From Streptomyces sp. CB01881 (GTDB lineage: Bacteria; Actinomycetota; Actinomycetes; Streptomycetales; Streptomycetaceae), in NCBI RefSeq assembly GCF_002953255.1, contig NZ_CP026498.1, positions 9,056,506-9,120,505 of the forward strand: 64,000 nucleotides of DNA, in the 5' to 3' direction. Shown here in pieces: positions 33,125 through 41,349 of this stretch. Below the pieces are notes generated by a model. The model was not told where the DNA came from and made no database searches. It was given only the letters and a program-made list of their open reading frames with translations. The position numbers were made by a program, and so were the translations under genes. Position 1 is the stretch's first letter, and each line of letters begins with the position of its first letter.

Positions 33125-33823
33125 CTACTGTGCGATCCGGGCGGCCAGGCCGAGTGCCCCCGCCCGGATCCGCTCTTCCCCCAACTCCGGTAGCAGTGCG
33201 GCCACATGCTCGGCCGCCAGGGCCGCGAGCAGGGCGTGTGCGTCGTGCTCCGGGTCCGCGGCGCCGGCCCGGGTGAGCAGGATCGCCGCGTGCCGGTGCC
33301 AGAACCGGTACGCCCCGATGCGGTAGCGGGCCCCGCGTGAGGCCGTCTCGGACATCCGCACCAGGTCGAGGTGTTCCAGCAGGTAGTCCAGGTACGCGTC
33401 CACGAACGCCGCCAGCCGCTCGCCGGGTGCCGCGCCGGGCGCCGTGCCCGGCCCGCCTGCTTCGCCCGGTTCGCCGCCAGCTTCGCCCGGCCCCAGCGGT
33501 GCGGGCCCGCGCAGGACCGCCTCCTGGAGTGCCCGTTCGCGCGCGTCCAGTAGGGCCACCCCGAGCCCGGCCTTGTCGCCGAAGCGCCGGAACAGCGTGC
33601 CCTTGCCGACCCCGGCCGCCGCCGCCACCTGGTCCATCGAGACCGCCTCGACCCCGTGTTCCGCGAACAGCCGGGCGGCGGCCTCCAGGACGGCGGCCCG
33701 GTTCCGGGCGGCGTCGGCCCGTTCGGCGGGCGGCGGGGTGCGCAGCAGCTCCAGTGGTACGGGCTCCCCGCCGGTCCCGGGGATTGCAGAAGCGGACTGC
33801 GGTCCGTTATTGTCGTGAGCCAT
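33125..33823 (-). CDS. TetR/AcrR family transcriptional regulator
   Basis: A 232-residue regulator. After a 35-residue N-terminal tail comes the TetR helix-turn-helix: ARLFAEHGVEAVSMDQVAAA and GVGKGTLFRRFGDKAGL. It is divergent from a rhodanese-like gene. Two CGGAC-N4-GTCCG palindromes lie around its start, one inside its first codons. Probably self-repressing and controlling the rhodanese gene. Confidence 0.88.
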   Translation of the reverse strand: MAHDNNGPQSASAIPGTGGEPVPLELLRTPPPAERADAARNRAAVLEAAARLFAEHGVEAVSMDQVAAAAGVGKGTLFRRFGDKAGLGVALLDARERALQEAVLRGPAPLGPGEAGGEPGEAGGPGTAPGAAPGERLAAFVDAYLDYLLEHLDLVRMSETASRGARYRIGAYRFWHRHAAILLTRAGAADPEHDAHALLAALAAEHVAALLPELGEERIRAGALGLAARIAQ

Positions 33824-33840
33824 AACCGGACTATAGTCCG
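33793..33840. promoter_or_regulatory. two TetR operators CGGAC-N4-GTCCG
   Basis: CGGACTGCGGTCCG (33793-33806) and the perfect palindrome CGGACTATAGTCCG (33827-33840), 34 bp centre to centre, between and overlapping the starts of the divergent TetR and rhodanese genes. The first lies within the TetR coding region, a position suited to blocking its own transcription. Confidence 0.75.
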
Positions 33841-33861
33841 AATCTCTAGGAGGTAGCGGCA

Positions 33862-34188
33862 ATGACTGCTCTCATCACCCGGGGCGAACTGGCCACGGCG
33901 ATCGAGGCGGGCTCCGTGACCGTGGTCGACGCCCTCGGCGGCGAGTACTACGCCAAGCAGCACCTACCCGGCGCCGTCGCGCTCGTCCGGGCCGACGTGG
34001 ACGAACTGGCGCCCATCCTGCTCCCCGACCGCGACGCCGCGATCGTCACCTACTGCTCCAATCCGGCCTGCCCCAACAGCGGCCAGGTCGCCGACCGCCT
34101 CACCGCCCTCGGCTACACCGATGTCCGCAAGTACCGCGAGGGCATCGAGGGCTGGACCGGGGCGGGCCTTCCCACCGAGTCCGTCTGA
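33862..34188 (+). CDS. rhodanese-like domain protein
   Basis: A 108-residue single rhodanese domain. The substrate loop is at Cys65 (VTYCSNPACPN), longer than in phosphatase-type loops, with a second Cys five residues on. LGYTDVRKYREGIEGWTGAG is the standard C-terminal element. Rhodaneses transfer sulfur; such TetR-linked small ones may respond to reactive sulfur or electrophiles. AGGAGG lies ten bases before the ATG. Confidence 0.88.
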   Translation: MTALITRGELATAIEAGSVTVVDALGGEYYAKQHLPGAVALVRADVDELAPILLPDRDAAIVTYCSNPACPNSGQVADRLTALGYTDVRKYREGIEGWTGAGLPTESV

Positions 34189-34246
34189 ATCAGGGCCGGC
34201 TCCCGGTATCCGGGGGCTTTCGAGGGCCCGCCTTGCTCGACCCCAT

Positions 34247-34266
34247 GCGCAACTCTCTGGTTGCGC
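34247..34266. promoter_or_regulatory. ArsR-type operator, distal (orphan SRPBCC locus)
   Basis: GCGCAAC-N6-GTTGCGC, inside a longer perfect 12-bp stem (34241-34252 with 34261-34272). Same layout as the sites at 48573-48625 before the SRPBCC-ArsR operon. The longer stem could also act as a terminator for the rhodanese gene. Confidence 0.6.
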
Positions 34267-34280
34267 ATGGGGATTCGGAT

Positions 34281-34300
34281 GTGCAACCGTTGGGTGGCAC
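34281..34300. promoter_or_regulatory. ArsR-type operator, proximal (orphan SRPBCC locus)
   Basis: GTGCAAC-N6-GTGGCAC, 34 bp centre to centre from the distal site and 22 bp before the SRPBCC start. The second site at the paralogous locus reads GTGCAAC-N6-GTTGCAC, one base different in the arms. Confidence 0.6.
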
Positions 34301-34322
34301 ATTTGGACGAGATGAGGTCTCA

Positions 34323-34781
34323 ATGATCCCCGACACGATCGAACGCACCGTCGTCATCGATGCCACCCCGGAACGGGTCTGGGCGGTGCTGACCGAACCC
34401 GCCTTCCTGGGAGGCTGGTTCGGCAACGGAGATCCCGTCAAGGTCGAGCTGCGCCCCGGTGGCGTCCTGATCTTCGACCACGGTGTTCACGGCACGATCC
34501 CGGCCCGCGTCGAGACGGTCGAGCCGCCGAACGTCTTCTCCTGGCGCTGGTCCCAGGGCGCCGCCGGTGAGGAGCCGACCCCCTCCAACGCCACGCTCGT
34601 CGAGTTCACGCTGACCGTGGACCGGGCCACGGGAGGCACCCGGCTCACGATGGTCGAGAGCGGCTTCGCCCGACTCGGCCTTTCGGACGACGAGGTGGCG
34701 GACCGTCACCGTGCCAACGGCCGGAACTGGCCGGGCAAGCTCGACCAGTTGCGTGAGAGGTTCGAACGCGCGCAAGCATGA
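34323..34781 (+). CDS. SRPBCC (AHSA1-like) domain protein, orphan
   Basis: A 152-residue START/Bet v1-like protein: TIERTVVIDATPERVWAVL, AFLGGWFGNGDPVKVELRPG, and TRLTMVESGFARLGLSDDEV. In actinobacteria such AHSA1-like proteins are typically translated together with an ArsR regulator. Here the twin operators are present upstream and an ATGA overlap marks a former downstream start, but the ArsR body is missing. About 45% of positions by eye are shared with the SRPBCC protein at 48099. Ligand unknown. Confidence 0.85.
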   Translation: MIPDTIERTVVIDATPERVWAVLTEPAFLGGWFGNGDPVKVELRPGGVLIFDHGVHGTIPARVETVEPPNVFSWRWSQGAAGEEPTPSNATLVEFTLTVDRATGGTRLTMVESGFARLGLSDDEVADRHRANGRNWPGKLDQLRERFERAQA

Positions 34782-35166
34782 CCGGCACGAACGACGGTGA
34801 ACGGGCCCCCGGGAGGCGGGTGGCCGAAGCGGTGGAGGTGGAGGTCGCCGCCGTCGGGCAGGACCGGAGCCCTCGAACCCTGCCGGCGTCCCGGAAGCCC
34901 GGCGCGGGAGGGGATGCTCGCCTGCACGGCGGCGCGCGGCCGAGTTCAGGGAGCGCGTCCTGGACGTCGTCACGGATGCGGCCGGGCGGTGTGGCGGGCC
35001 TTCGGGCTTGCCGGCCGCCCGGCGTGGGCCGCACCGGAGTTCGCGCTCCGGACCGGTGGCCGGGGTGGGAGGAGCCGGGTCGCCCCCTTTCTTCGGGCGC
35101 GATCCGCTCATGGCCGTCACGCCAAACCCGACTGATGCTCAGTCAGTGCTCTTCGGGGCGGAATGA
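34778..35166 (+). pseudogene. decayed gene downstream of orphan SRPBCC (probable ArsR relic)
   Basis: An ATG overlapping the SRPBCC stop by four bases starts a 135-codon frame beginning TGTNDGERAPGRRVAEAV. The intact locus also has a regulator starting TGA-H in the same overlap. Beyond that start, no winged-helix motif can be read in any frame and the sequence is Arg/Pro-rich nonsense. I infer a lost ArsR gene; the evidence is position and start overlap only. Confidence 0.35.
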
Positions 35167-36297
35167 TCACCCGCTGTGGCGATGAGTTGCGCTCTTGAGC
35201 GGGCCTGTCTCCGGCGGTACCGGACGGGCCTTGGCCCGCTTCACCGACACCCCGCGCGCGAGGTCGAACTCCGCCGCCGGATCTTCGGCCGCGGTCCACG
35301 GGGCGGCGCCGCACCAGGGTCCGAGCAGACGGAACTGTTCCAGTGCGGGCGCGTACAGGCCCGAGGTGTAGAAGAAGGAGGCGAGCAGGTGCCGAAGTGC
35401 GGGCAGGTGCGGATCCTCCGGCGGCACGGTCGCCAGAGCCGCCGCGACCGCCCTCAGCCGGCGCTTCGCATGCGCTGAGGCCAGCAGCTTCCCGGCCGCG
35501 TCGCGCTTCGCCAGCTCGTGGACCGCGTGCAGGTAGATCCCGGGCAGCGGGCTGCCCGCCGGCGCGGCGTCCATGGCCCGCTCGGCGAACGCCAGCATCT
35601 GCCGGTCCGAGCCGTACCACTTGGCGCACCAGTACTGCATGCCCTGCCAGTGCCCCTCGTAGTGGTGCGGCGCCCGCTCGGCCAACCCGGCCCAGAGTGG
35701 CGCGAACTGCTCGGGCGTGTACTGCGCCCCGCGTGCCGCCGTCACCATGACCACCCACGGCCCCGGGTCCTCCGAGGAGAGCAGCGCGGCCCGCCGTGCG
35801 GCCTCGATCGCGGCCGGCAGCAGCTCCCGGAACCTCGCCATGTTCTCGGGCGGCACCTCGTGGGCGAACCCGGAACCGCGGATCGCCCACGCGCGGCGCA
35901 CCAGCAGCTTGGCCTCCAGGGTGGCCGCGTCGCAGCAGTTCGGATCGGCGATCCGCCAGGCCGTCAGCCAGGCGTCGCCCGAGTCCGCGATCTCCGCCAG
36001 CAGTTCGAGCCGCGACCAGCGCTCGTCCCAGGACCGCCCGGCCCCGGCCACGTACGCGGCGGCGGGCCGCCAGTCCCCGTCCCAGGCGGCGTCGGCGATC
36101 GCCTGGGCCTCCCTGCGCAGCTCGGCGGACATCGGAGGGCCGGCTCGCTCCGGGTCCAGCTGCGCGCGCGGAGCCAGGCCGTACGCCGTGGGGTCGAACC
36201 TGGTCCGCGCCCACCTCTGGGCGAGCCGGCGGAAGGGCTGGTCGTGCAGCACGACGCAGGTGAGGGCGATCAAGACCAGGCCGAAAATAAGATCCAC
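35167..36297 (-). CDS. hypothetical protein with N-terminal membrane anchor and helical repeats
   Basis: A 376-residue protein. One membrane helix at residues 1-20 (VDLIFGLVLIALTCVVLHD) anchors a long alpha-helical, TPR-like cytoplasmic or extracellular body (SWDERWSRLELLAEIADSGD, FRELLPAAIEAARRAALLSS, SPLPGIYLHAVHELAKRDAA). The pattern resembles DUF4034-like proteins of Streptomyces, without certainty. GTG at 36297 with GGGAGGA upstream is chosen. Divergent from a GNAT gene. No function can be stated. Confidence 0.6.
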   Translation of the reverse strand: MDLIFGLVLIALTCVVLHDQPFRRLAQRWARTRFDPTAYGLAPRAQLDPERAGPPMSAELRREAQAIADAAWDGDWRPAAAYVAGAGRSWDERWSRLELLAEIADSGDAWLTAWRIADPNCCDAATLEAKLLVRRAWAIRGSGFAHEVPPENMARFRELLPAAIEAARRAALLSSEDPGPWVVMVTAARGAQYTPEQFAPLWAGLAERAPHHYEGHWQGMQYWCAKWYGSDRQMLAFAERAMDAAPAGSPLPGIYLHAVHELAKRDAAGKLLASAHAKRRLRAVAAALATVPPEDPHLPALRHLLASFFYTSGLYAPALEQFRLLGPWCGAAPWTAAEDPAAEFDLARGVSVKRAKARPVPPETGPLKSATHRHSG

Positions 36298-36375
36298 AGC
36301 GGCGAATCCTCCCTGCGGAGAGGCCGCGCGCGCAACGCGGAAATAGGCTCGCCGAACACCCTTTTCCGTGGAAAC

Positions 36376-36897
36376 ATGCCCCATATGGGGACGATTCTGC
36401 ACGGCGCCCACGTCACGCTTCGCCCGGCCACCGACGACGACATCCCGGCCCTCGTGGCCATTCGTTCCACGCCCGAGGTGTACGCCCGCTGGCGGGGTGG
36501 CGACGACCTCGCCGACGCCGTTGCCACCGACCTCAAGGAGCCGGACACCGAGACCCTGGTGGTCGTGGTGGCGGGGCAGGTGGCCGGCGCGATCCAGTGG
36601 TACGCCGAGAACGACGACGAGTACCGGCACGCCGGCATCGACATCTACCTCGACCCGGCCCACCACGGCCACGGCCTCGGCACGGACGCCGTCCGCACCC
36701 TCGCCCGCCACCTCGTCGCCGACCACCACTACCACCGCCTGATCATCGACCCGGCGGCCGACAACACGGCGGCGATCCGCTGCTACGAGAAGGTCGGATT
36801 CCGCCCGGTCGGGACGATGCGCCAGTACGAACGCGGACCGGACGGCAGCTGGCACGACAATCTGCTGATGGACCTGCTCGCCGACGAACTCGTCTAG
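36376..36897 (+). CDS. GNAT family N-acetyltransferase (AAC(6')-like)
   Basis: A 173-residue acetyltransferase. HGAHVTLRPATDDDIPALVA opens the fold, the acetyl-CoA loop is HHGHGLGTDAVRTLARHL, and NTAAIRCYEKVGFRPVG is the last helix. IDIYLDPAHHGHGLG resembles the aminoglycoside 6'-acetyltransferase branch, but substrate cannot be set from sequence alone. An ATG three codons later is also possible. Confidence 0.85.
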   Translation: MPHMGTILHGAHVTLRPATDDDIPALVAIRSTPEVYARWRGGDDLADAVATDLKEPDTETLVVVVAGQVAGAIQWYAENDDEYRHAGIDIYLDPAHHGHGLGTDAVRTLARHLVADHHYHRLIIDPAADNTAAIRCYEKVGFRPVGTMRQYERGPDGSWHDNLLMDLLADELV

Positions 36898-37042
36898 CGG
36901 AAACGCCTTTGCCGCGCCGAAAAACCCTTCGCACCTGCTCGCCCCGCCCGGTACGGTCTCGACCGCGTTCCCATTGCGGGGAGCCCACGGGCTCCGCGTC
37001 CGGCCGCCCCGGAAGTTCCCACGCCGAGAGAAGGTTTCGTCC

Positions 37043-37420
37043 ATGGCATGTCGTATCGGTGAGCTCGTGCTCGGTTGCCGCGACCCCGAACTGTTGGCGC
37101 AGTTCTGGTGCGAGGTCCTGGGCTACGTCGTGGTCGGCCGCGAGGAGGGCTGCGTGGAGATCGGGACGCCGGAAGGGTTCGGCGGTCCGCAGCCCACGAT
37201 CTTCTTCAGCCGCAGGGACGAGCCGGAGCAGGGGAAGTCCCGGCTGCACATCGACGTCAACCCCACCGACCGCGATCAGGATGCCGAGCTCGAACGCCTC
37301 CTGAAGCTCGGGGCGCGACGGGCCGACATCGGCCAGACCGGCAACGAGCATTGGCACGTACTCGCCGACCCCGAGGGCAATGAGTTCTGCCTGCTCAGGG
37401 CCCGCCTCAACCCGATCTGA
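37043..37420 (+). CDS. VOC (glyoxalase-fold) protein
   Basis: A 125-residue VOC protein: RIGELVLGCRDPELLAQFWC in the first module, SRLHIDVNPTDRDQDAELER and HVLADPEGNEFCLLRA in the second. Candidate ligands are the HIDV histidine and the Glu of NEFC. It is related in pattern to the VOC protein at 17310. GAGAAGG precedes the ATG. Role unknown; such proteins include resistance proteins and lyases. Confidence 0.85.
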   Translation: MACRIGELVLGCRDPELLAQFWCEVLGYVVVGREEGCVEIGTPEGFGGPQPTIFFSRRDEPEQGKSRLHIDVNPTDRDQDAELERLLKLGARRADIGQTGNEHWHVLADPEGNEFCLLRARLNPI

Positions 37421-37472
37421 CGGCGCCGCTTCCGGGGCGGACCACGCCGCGCAGGCGTCGTCCGCATCGTTT

Positions 37473-38000
37473 CTACGGTCGCTTCCCCCAGTTGTGGACG
37501 GTCAGTTCCGGCCGGTGGCGGAGCATGGCGTCGGCGACCGCGTCGTGGCCGACCGGAAGGGTGCTGGTCGAGAACGACGGGCTGTAGCCCATGCGAGCGT
37601 TCGCCCGGGCGATCCGCGGCGCGCGGGCCAGGTACCCGGCGGGGTCGTGCAGGACCAGCTCGACCACGTGCGGGGTGAGGGCGGATCCGGTGTTGACCGC
37701 CCGGATCCGGACCTCGGCGATCTCGCTCCAGGAGATCCGCCCCAACTGGACGTGGTCCAGCCCGGCCGTGTCCAGTACGAGCTCGGGCCGGCGCCGGACG
37801 AGACGGCCCGTCAGCCCCACCGCGCAGGCGCCGAAGAACGCCACGCTGAGTGCGCCGACGAGCACCAGCACGACCGAGGGGGACGCCATCATGGCCGCGC
37901 CCACCGCCACGAACGCCACCGCGCCGGCCAGGTGCAGGGCCGCCCGTGGCCGGGAGGACGCGTACACGGTGGGTGGGAGGGCCGCCGTCTCGTCGATCAC
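37473..38000 (-). CDS. STM3941-like membrane protein with PH-like domain
   Basis: A 175-residue protein with two membrane helices near residues 25-65 (LHLAGAVAFVAVGAAMMA and VVLVLVGALSVAFFGACAVG), followed by a small strand-rich domain (ELVLDTAGLDHVQLGRISWS, ...EVRIRAVNTG). This matches the STM3941 family of bacterial membrane proteins of unknown function. Start could be GTG 38000 or TTG 38009; neither has a good ribosome site. Confidence 0.7.
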   Translation of the reverse strand: MIDETAALPPTVYASSRPRAALHLAGAVAFVAVGAAMMASPSVVLVLVGALSVAFFGACAVGLTGRLVRRRPELVLDTAGLDHVQLGRISWSEIAEVRIRAVNTGSALTPHVVELVLHDPAGYLARAPRIARANARMGYSPSFSTSTLPVGHDAVADAMLRHRPELTVHNWGKRP

Positions 38001-38358
38001 GCGGCACAAGGTACCCGCTGCCCGGCCCCGGACACCACGGCGGTGCTGCGACGGCCGGTGTACGGCGCAGGCGTGGCGGCGACGTGACGCCGGGGCCTGT
38101 CCCGTCGATGCCGGTCCGCGGCCCCGTGGGCGTCATCCTGCGGACTTACACCCGTGGGCGAGGAGTGTGGCGGTTGGTCGGCCCGTGGTCGGATGTGCCG
38201 TGGCGTTTCGCGTGACAGTGTTCCTGCCATGTGCACGAACGAAAGCCGATGGACAGTCAGTCCGAGTTCTCCGTTCGGCAGATGACAGGCACGCCGAGTG
38301 CGCAGACGCAGGCCGAGCGCCTCGGCCCCGTTCCGGCCGCGAACCCCACGGAGGGCCC
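38001..38358. other. 358-bp divergent promoter region
   Basis: Lies between the minus-strand membrane protein gene and the plus-strand Tat hydrolase gene. No frame is convincing. GTGACAGTGTTCCTGCCATG near 38212 hints at promoter sequence for the hydrolase, weakly. Confidence 0.35.
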
Positions 38359-39564
38359 GTGACAACCACGCCGTTCACAAGCCGCAGCACCATGACGCGC
38401 CGTCGCATGCTGGGCGCCGCACTCGCCGTCGGGGCCGCGGTGCCGTTCGGTGTGACGCGCCCGGCGTGGGCGGCTCCGGCCGCCGACGGCCCGCCGCGGC
38501 TCACCCTGCCCGCTCCCACCGGGCCGTACCCGGTGGGAACGGTGTCGTTGCACCTCGTCGACGCCTCACGCCCGGACCCGGTGGCCGGCGACGGGCACCA
38601 CCGCGAGTTGATGGCCGACGTCTGGTACCCCGCGCGGGACGTCGGGCGGTACTCGCCGGCGCCGTGGATGCCGGCCGGCTTGCTGCGGACCTTCCTCGCG
38701 TCCGCGGGGTTCGGCGCCGACGCCGTCCTGACACCGTTCACGGCCGGCCACGAGGGCGCCCCGGTGCTGCGGACGGGCGGACGCCTGCCCGTCGTCGTGT
38801 ACTCGCACGGCGCGCACAGCCACCGCGCCGACCACACCGTCATGGTCCAGGAGCTCGCCAGCCACGGCTACGTGGTGGTCACGGTGGGCCACACCTATGA
38901 CACGTTCGGCGAGTTCCCCGACGGCCGGGTCGTCGTTCCGCTCAGGGACCCGAAGCACGCCCTGGGGCCGGCGGACTTCGCCGCGGACGTCCGCTTCGTC
39001 CTCGACCGCATCGAGGACCTGCACGCCGGGCGCAATCCCGACGCCGGACGCCGGCCCCTTCCGGCGGGCCTGTGCGGTTCCCTGGACCTGGACCGCATCG
39101 GCGTGTTCGGCTGGTCGAAGGGCGGGACGGCGGCCGCCCGCGTCATGATCGAGGACCGGCGCGTCCGGGCCGGGTTGAGTCTGGACGGCCCGATGCTGCC
39201 GACGATCACCGCGGACCTGGACCGGCCGTTCATGATGATGACCGCCGAGTTCACCCGGGCGCAGGAGCCGGCCGTCGCCGGGTTCTGGTCGCACCTGCGG
39301 GGGTGGCGGCTCGACGTCCGGGCCGATGGCGCGCTGCACGGCTCGTACGGTGACAACCAGGCCCTGATCCCGCAGTTGGCGAAGGTGATCGGGATGAGCG
39401 ACGAGCAGCTCCGGGGCTGGATCGGAACCCTCGACCCGGCCCGGGCGGTGCGGATCCAGCAGGCGTACCCGCTCGCGTTCTTCGACCTGCATCTGCGGCA
39501 CCGCGGGGGGCGGTTGCTCGACGGTCCGTCCCGGGCGTTCCCGGAGGTGAGGTTCCTCCCGTGA
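38359..39564 (+). CDS. Tat-exported alpha/beta hydrolase (PAF-acetylhydrolase-like)
   Basis: A 401-residue enzyme. The N terminus has a twin-arginine signal (SRSTMTRRRMLGAALAVGAA, cleavage near AWA at residue 38). The hydrolase fold shows the oxyanion strand VVVYSHGAHSHRAD, the nucleophile elbow GWSKGG with Ser253, and a late His in GALHGSYGD. The layout matches actinobacterial PAF acetylhydrolase/lipase-like esterases. Export folded suggests a bound metal or an obligate fold. GTG start with GGAGGG upstream. Convergent with the lectin gene through a hairpin. Confidence 0.85.
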   Translation: MTTTPFTSRSTMTRRRMLGAALAVGAAVPFGVTRPAWAAPAADGPPRLTLPAPTGPYPVGTVSLHLVDASRPDPVAGDGHHRELMADVWYPARDVGRYSPAPWMPAGLLRTFLASAGFGADAVLTPFTAGHEGAPVLRTGGRLPVVVYSHGAHSHRADHTVMVQELASHGYVVVTVGHTYDTFGEFPDGRVVVPLRDPKHALGPADFAADVRFVLDRIEDLHAGRNPDAGRRPLPAGLCGSLDLDRIGVFGWSKGGTAAARVMIEDRRVRAGLSLDGPMLPTITADLDRPFMMMTAEFTRAQEPAVAGFWSHLRGWRLDVRADGALHGSYGDNQALIPQLAKVIGMSDEQLRGWIGTLDPARAVRIQQAYPLAFFDLHLRHRGGRLLDGPSRAFPEVRFLP

Positions 39565-39745
39565 CCCGGCGGGCCGCGGCGCCCGCCCAGCGCGCCGCGG
39601 TCCGCCGGTCGGCCGGCACGCGGGCGCCGTGGAGGCAGGTCTACCTCTGACGTCCGCTCACGAAGATCCACTCACGGGCAGCCTGGCCACGTGCCCGCCC
39701 TCGCCCCGCGCCGGGCCCCAGGGGTGTCGCACTGTCCTGACGCGG

Positions 39746-39783
39746 GCACGGGCCCGGCTCCTGGGGAGGAACCGGGCCCGTGC
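39746..39783. terminator. bidirectional hairpin terminator
   Basis: GCACGGGCCCGG (39746-39757) pairs with 39772-39783 across a 14-base loop, between convergent hydrolase and lectin genes. Confidence 0.75.
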
Positions 39784-39806
39784 GCCGGGGCTGTCAGGTC
39801 GGGTCG

Positions 39807-39870
39807 GGTCGAGCCGGATCAGCTCAAGCCGGATCGGGTCGAGCCGGATCAGCTCGGGTCGAGGCGGGTC
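39807..39870. repeat. 30-bp tandem repeat at the 3' end of the lectin gene
   Basis: GAGCCGGATCAGCTC recurs at 39811 and 39841, within two 30-bp units, with GTCGGGTCG-type filler around them. It lies just after the lectin stop codon. Confidence 0.6.
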
Positions 39871-39873
39871 GGG

Positions 39874-41349
39874 TCAGGAGACGAGCTTGACGACCGCGTC
39901 GGCCGCGGCCTTGCCCGCCGCGGCCAGGACCGCCTTCACGAGGTCGCCGAGGGCTCCCGTGATGCCGGCCGCGAGGGTGTCGGTCGCCTGCATGTCGGCC
40001 CTGAAGGTGCCGTTGAGGATGCCGTCCCACTTCGCGGTGATCTGCGGGTTGTTGCCGGTGAACGTGAAGTCGTCGTTCCGGTCGGGGGTGCCGAAGGGCA
40101 GGCCGGCCACGGTTCCTTCGGTGTGACCGGAGTGCTGGAAGGTGAAGACGGTTCCGTCCGGCGTCAGCACGGCGGCGGAGATCGTGTAGTCGATGTTGTC
40201 GAAGCCGCTGTCGTGGGCGTGCGTGTTGAACGAGAAGAAGCCGTCCTGCCTCATCACGACGTGCGCCGAGCCCCCGATGGCGATGTCGGTCGTGAGGTCC
40301 TGGTCGAAGTTCTTGCTCGACGTGTCGTACCAGTAGTGGTCCTGGACGGAGGCGTCGCCGCCGACGAACCAGAGCTCCATGCTGCCGGGGATGCGGGAGA
40401 CGGCGGCGATTCCGCTGGTGATGGAGGCGCTGCCGGGGGGTGCGAGTTCGAAGGCCTGCCAGGGGCTGCCCTCGTACCAGTAGCGGTCCTGGACAGAGCC
40501 GTTGGGCCCGACGAACCACACCTCCATGCTGCCCGGGATGCGCGAGACCGCCGCGACGCCGGTGTGGGTGGAGGCGCTGCCGGGGGGTGCGAGTTCGAAG
40601 GCCTGCCAGGGGCTGCCCTCGTACCAGTAGCGGTCCTGCACCGAGCCGTTGGGTCCGACGAACCACACCTCCATGCTGCCCGGGATGCGCGAGACCGCCG
40701 CGACGCCGCTGGTGCTGGACGCACTGTTGGGCGGCGAGAGCTCGAAGGCCTGCCAGTTGGAGCCCTCGTACCAGTAGCGGTCCTGCACCGAGCCGTTCCC
40801 GCCGACGAAGAAGACCTCCATGCTGCCCGGGATGCGCGAGACCGCGGCGATGCCGCCGATGGTCGACGCGGTGCCGGCGGAGGAGAGTTCGAAGGCCTGC
40901 CAGTTGGAGCCCTCGTACCAGTAGTGGTCCTGCACCGAGCCGTTCCCGCCGATGAAGAAGACCTCCATGCTGCCGGGGATGCGGGAGACGGCGGCGATGC
41001 CGCCGGTGGTGGCGGCGCTGCCGGGGGGTGCGAGTTCGAAGGCCTGCCAGGGGCTGCCCTCGTACCAGTAGCGGTCCTGGACAGAGCCGTTGGCCCCGAT
41101 GAACCAGACCTCCATGCTGCCGGGGATGCGCGAGACGGCGGCGATTCCGCCGTTGACGGAGGCGCTGCCGGCGGGCGCCAGCTCGTAGCGCTTCCACGGC
41201 GACCCGTCGTACCAGTACGCCCCCTGGACCGACCCGTTCGGGGCGACCCACCAGACCTCCATGCTGCCGTCGATCCGGGAGACCGCCGCCACCCGGCTCG
41301 ACAGGTCCGAGCTGCCGGCCGACGAGAGCGTGAATTGGTTCCAACTCAT
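39874..41349 (-). CDS. seven-repeat beta-propeller lectin-like protein (PLL/DUF346 type)
   Basis: A 491-residue protein without signal peptide. Residues 1 to about 343 are seven tandem repeats of 49 residues, each with SRI(P/D)GSMEVW/F, NGSVQ(D)xYWY and GSxWQAFEL-like strands. This matches PLL-type (DUF346) seven-bladed propeller lectins, where Trp-lined pockets between blades bind fucose or related sugars. Residues about 350-475 form a separate strand-rich domain (DFTFTGNNPQITAKWDGILN), followed by an Ala-rich amphipathic helix at the C terminus. GGAGGATC precedes the ATG. Lack of a leader suggests cytoplasmic storage or non-classical release. The C-terminal domain's role is unknown. Confidence 0.75.
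   Translation of the reverse strand: MSWNQFTLSSAGSSDLSSRVAAVSRIDGSMEVWWVAPNGSVQGAYWYDGSPWKRYELAPAGSASVNGGIAAVSRIPGSMEVWFIGANGSVQDRYWYEGSPWQAFELAPPGSAATTGGIAAVSRIPGSMEVFFIGGNGSVQDHYWYEGSNWQAFELSSAGTASTIGGIAAVSRIPGSMEVFFVGGNGSVQDRYWYEGSNWQAFELSPPNSASSTSGVAAVSRIPGSMEVWFVGPNGSVQDRYWYEGSPWQAFELAPPGSASTHTGVAAVSRIPGSMEVWFVGPNGSVQDRYWYEGSPWQAFELAPPGSASITSGIAAVSRIPGSMELWFVGGDASVQDHYWYDTSSKNFDQDLTTDIAIGGSAHVVMRQDGFFSFNTHAHDSGFDNIDYTISAAVLTPDGTVFTFQHSGHTEGTVAGLPFGTPDRNDDFTFTGNNPQITAKWDGILNGTFRADMQATDTLAAGITGALGDLVKAVLAAAGKAAADAVVKLVS
40380..41290. repeat. 147-bp tandem repeats within the lectin gene
   Basis: DNA copies of the 49-residue blade are highly conserved. Pairs such as 40436-40470 and 40583-40617 are almost identical, which points to recent duplication or gene conversion between blades. 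Confidence 0.75.

Noticed and set aside
34241..34300. Mutually exclusive hairpins suggesting an attenuator or riboswitch before the SRPBCC gene
   Set aside because: The same symmetry and spacing recur before the SRPBCC-ArsR operon, so paired protein-binding sites explain it better.
34920..35000. Short FRERVLDVV-like reading after the orphan SRPBCC gene, reminiscent of alkyltransferase-type proteins
   Set aside because: The match is about ten residues and nothing on either side supports it.
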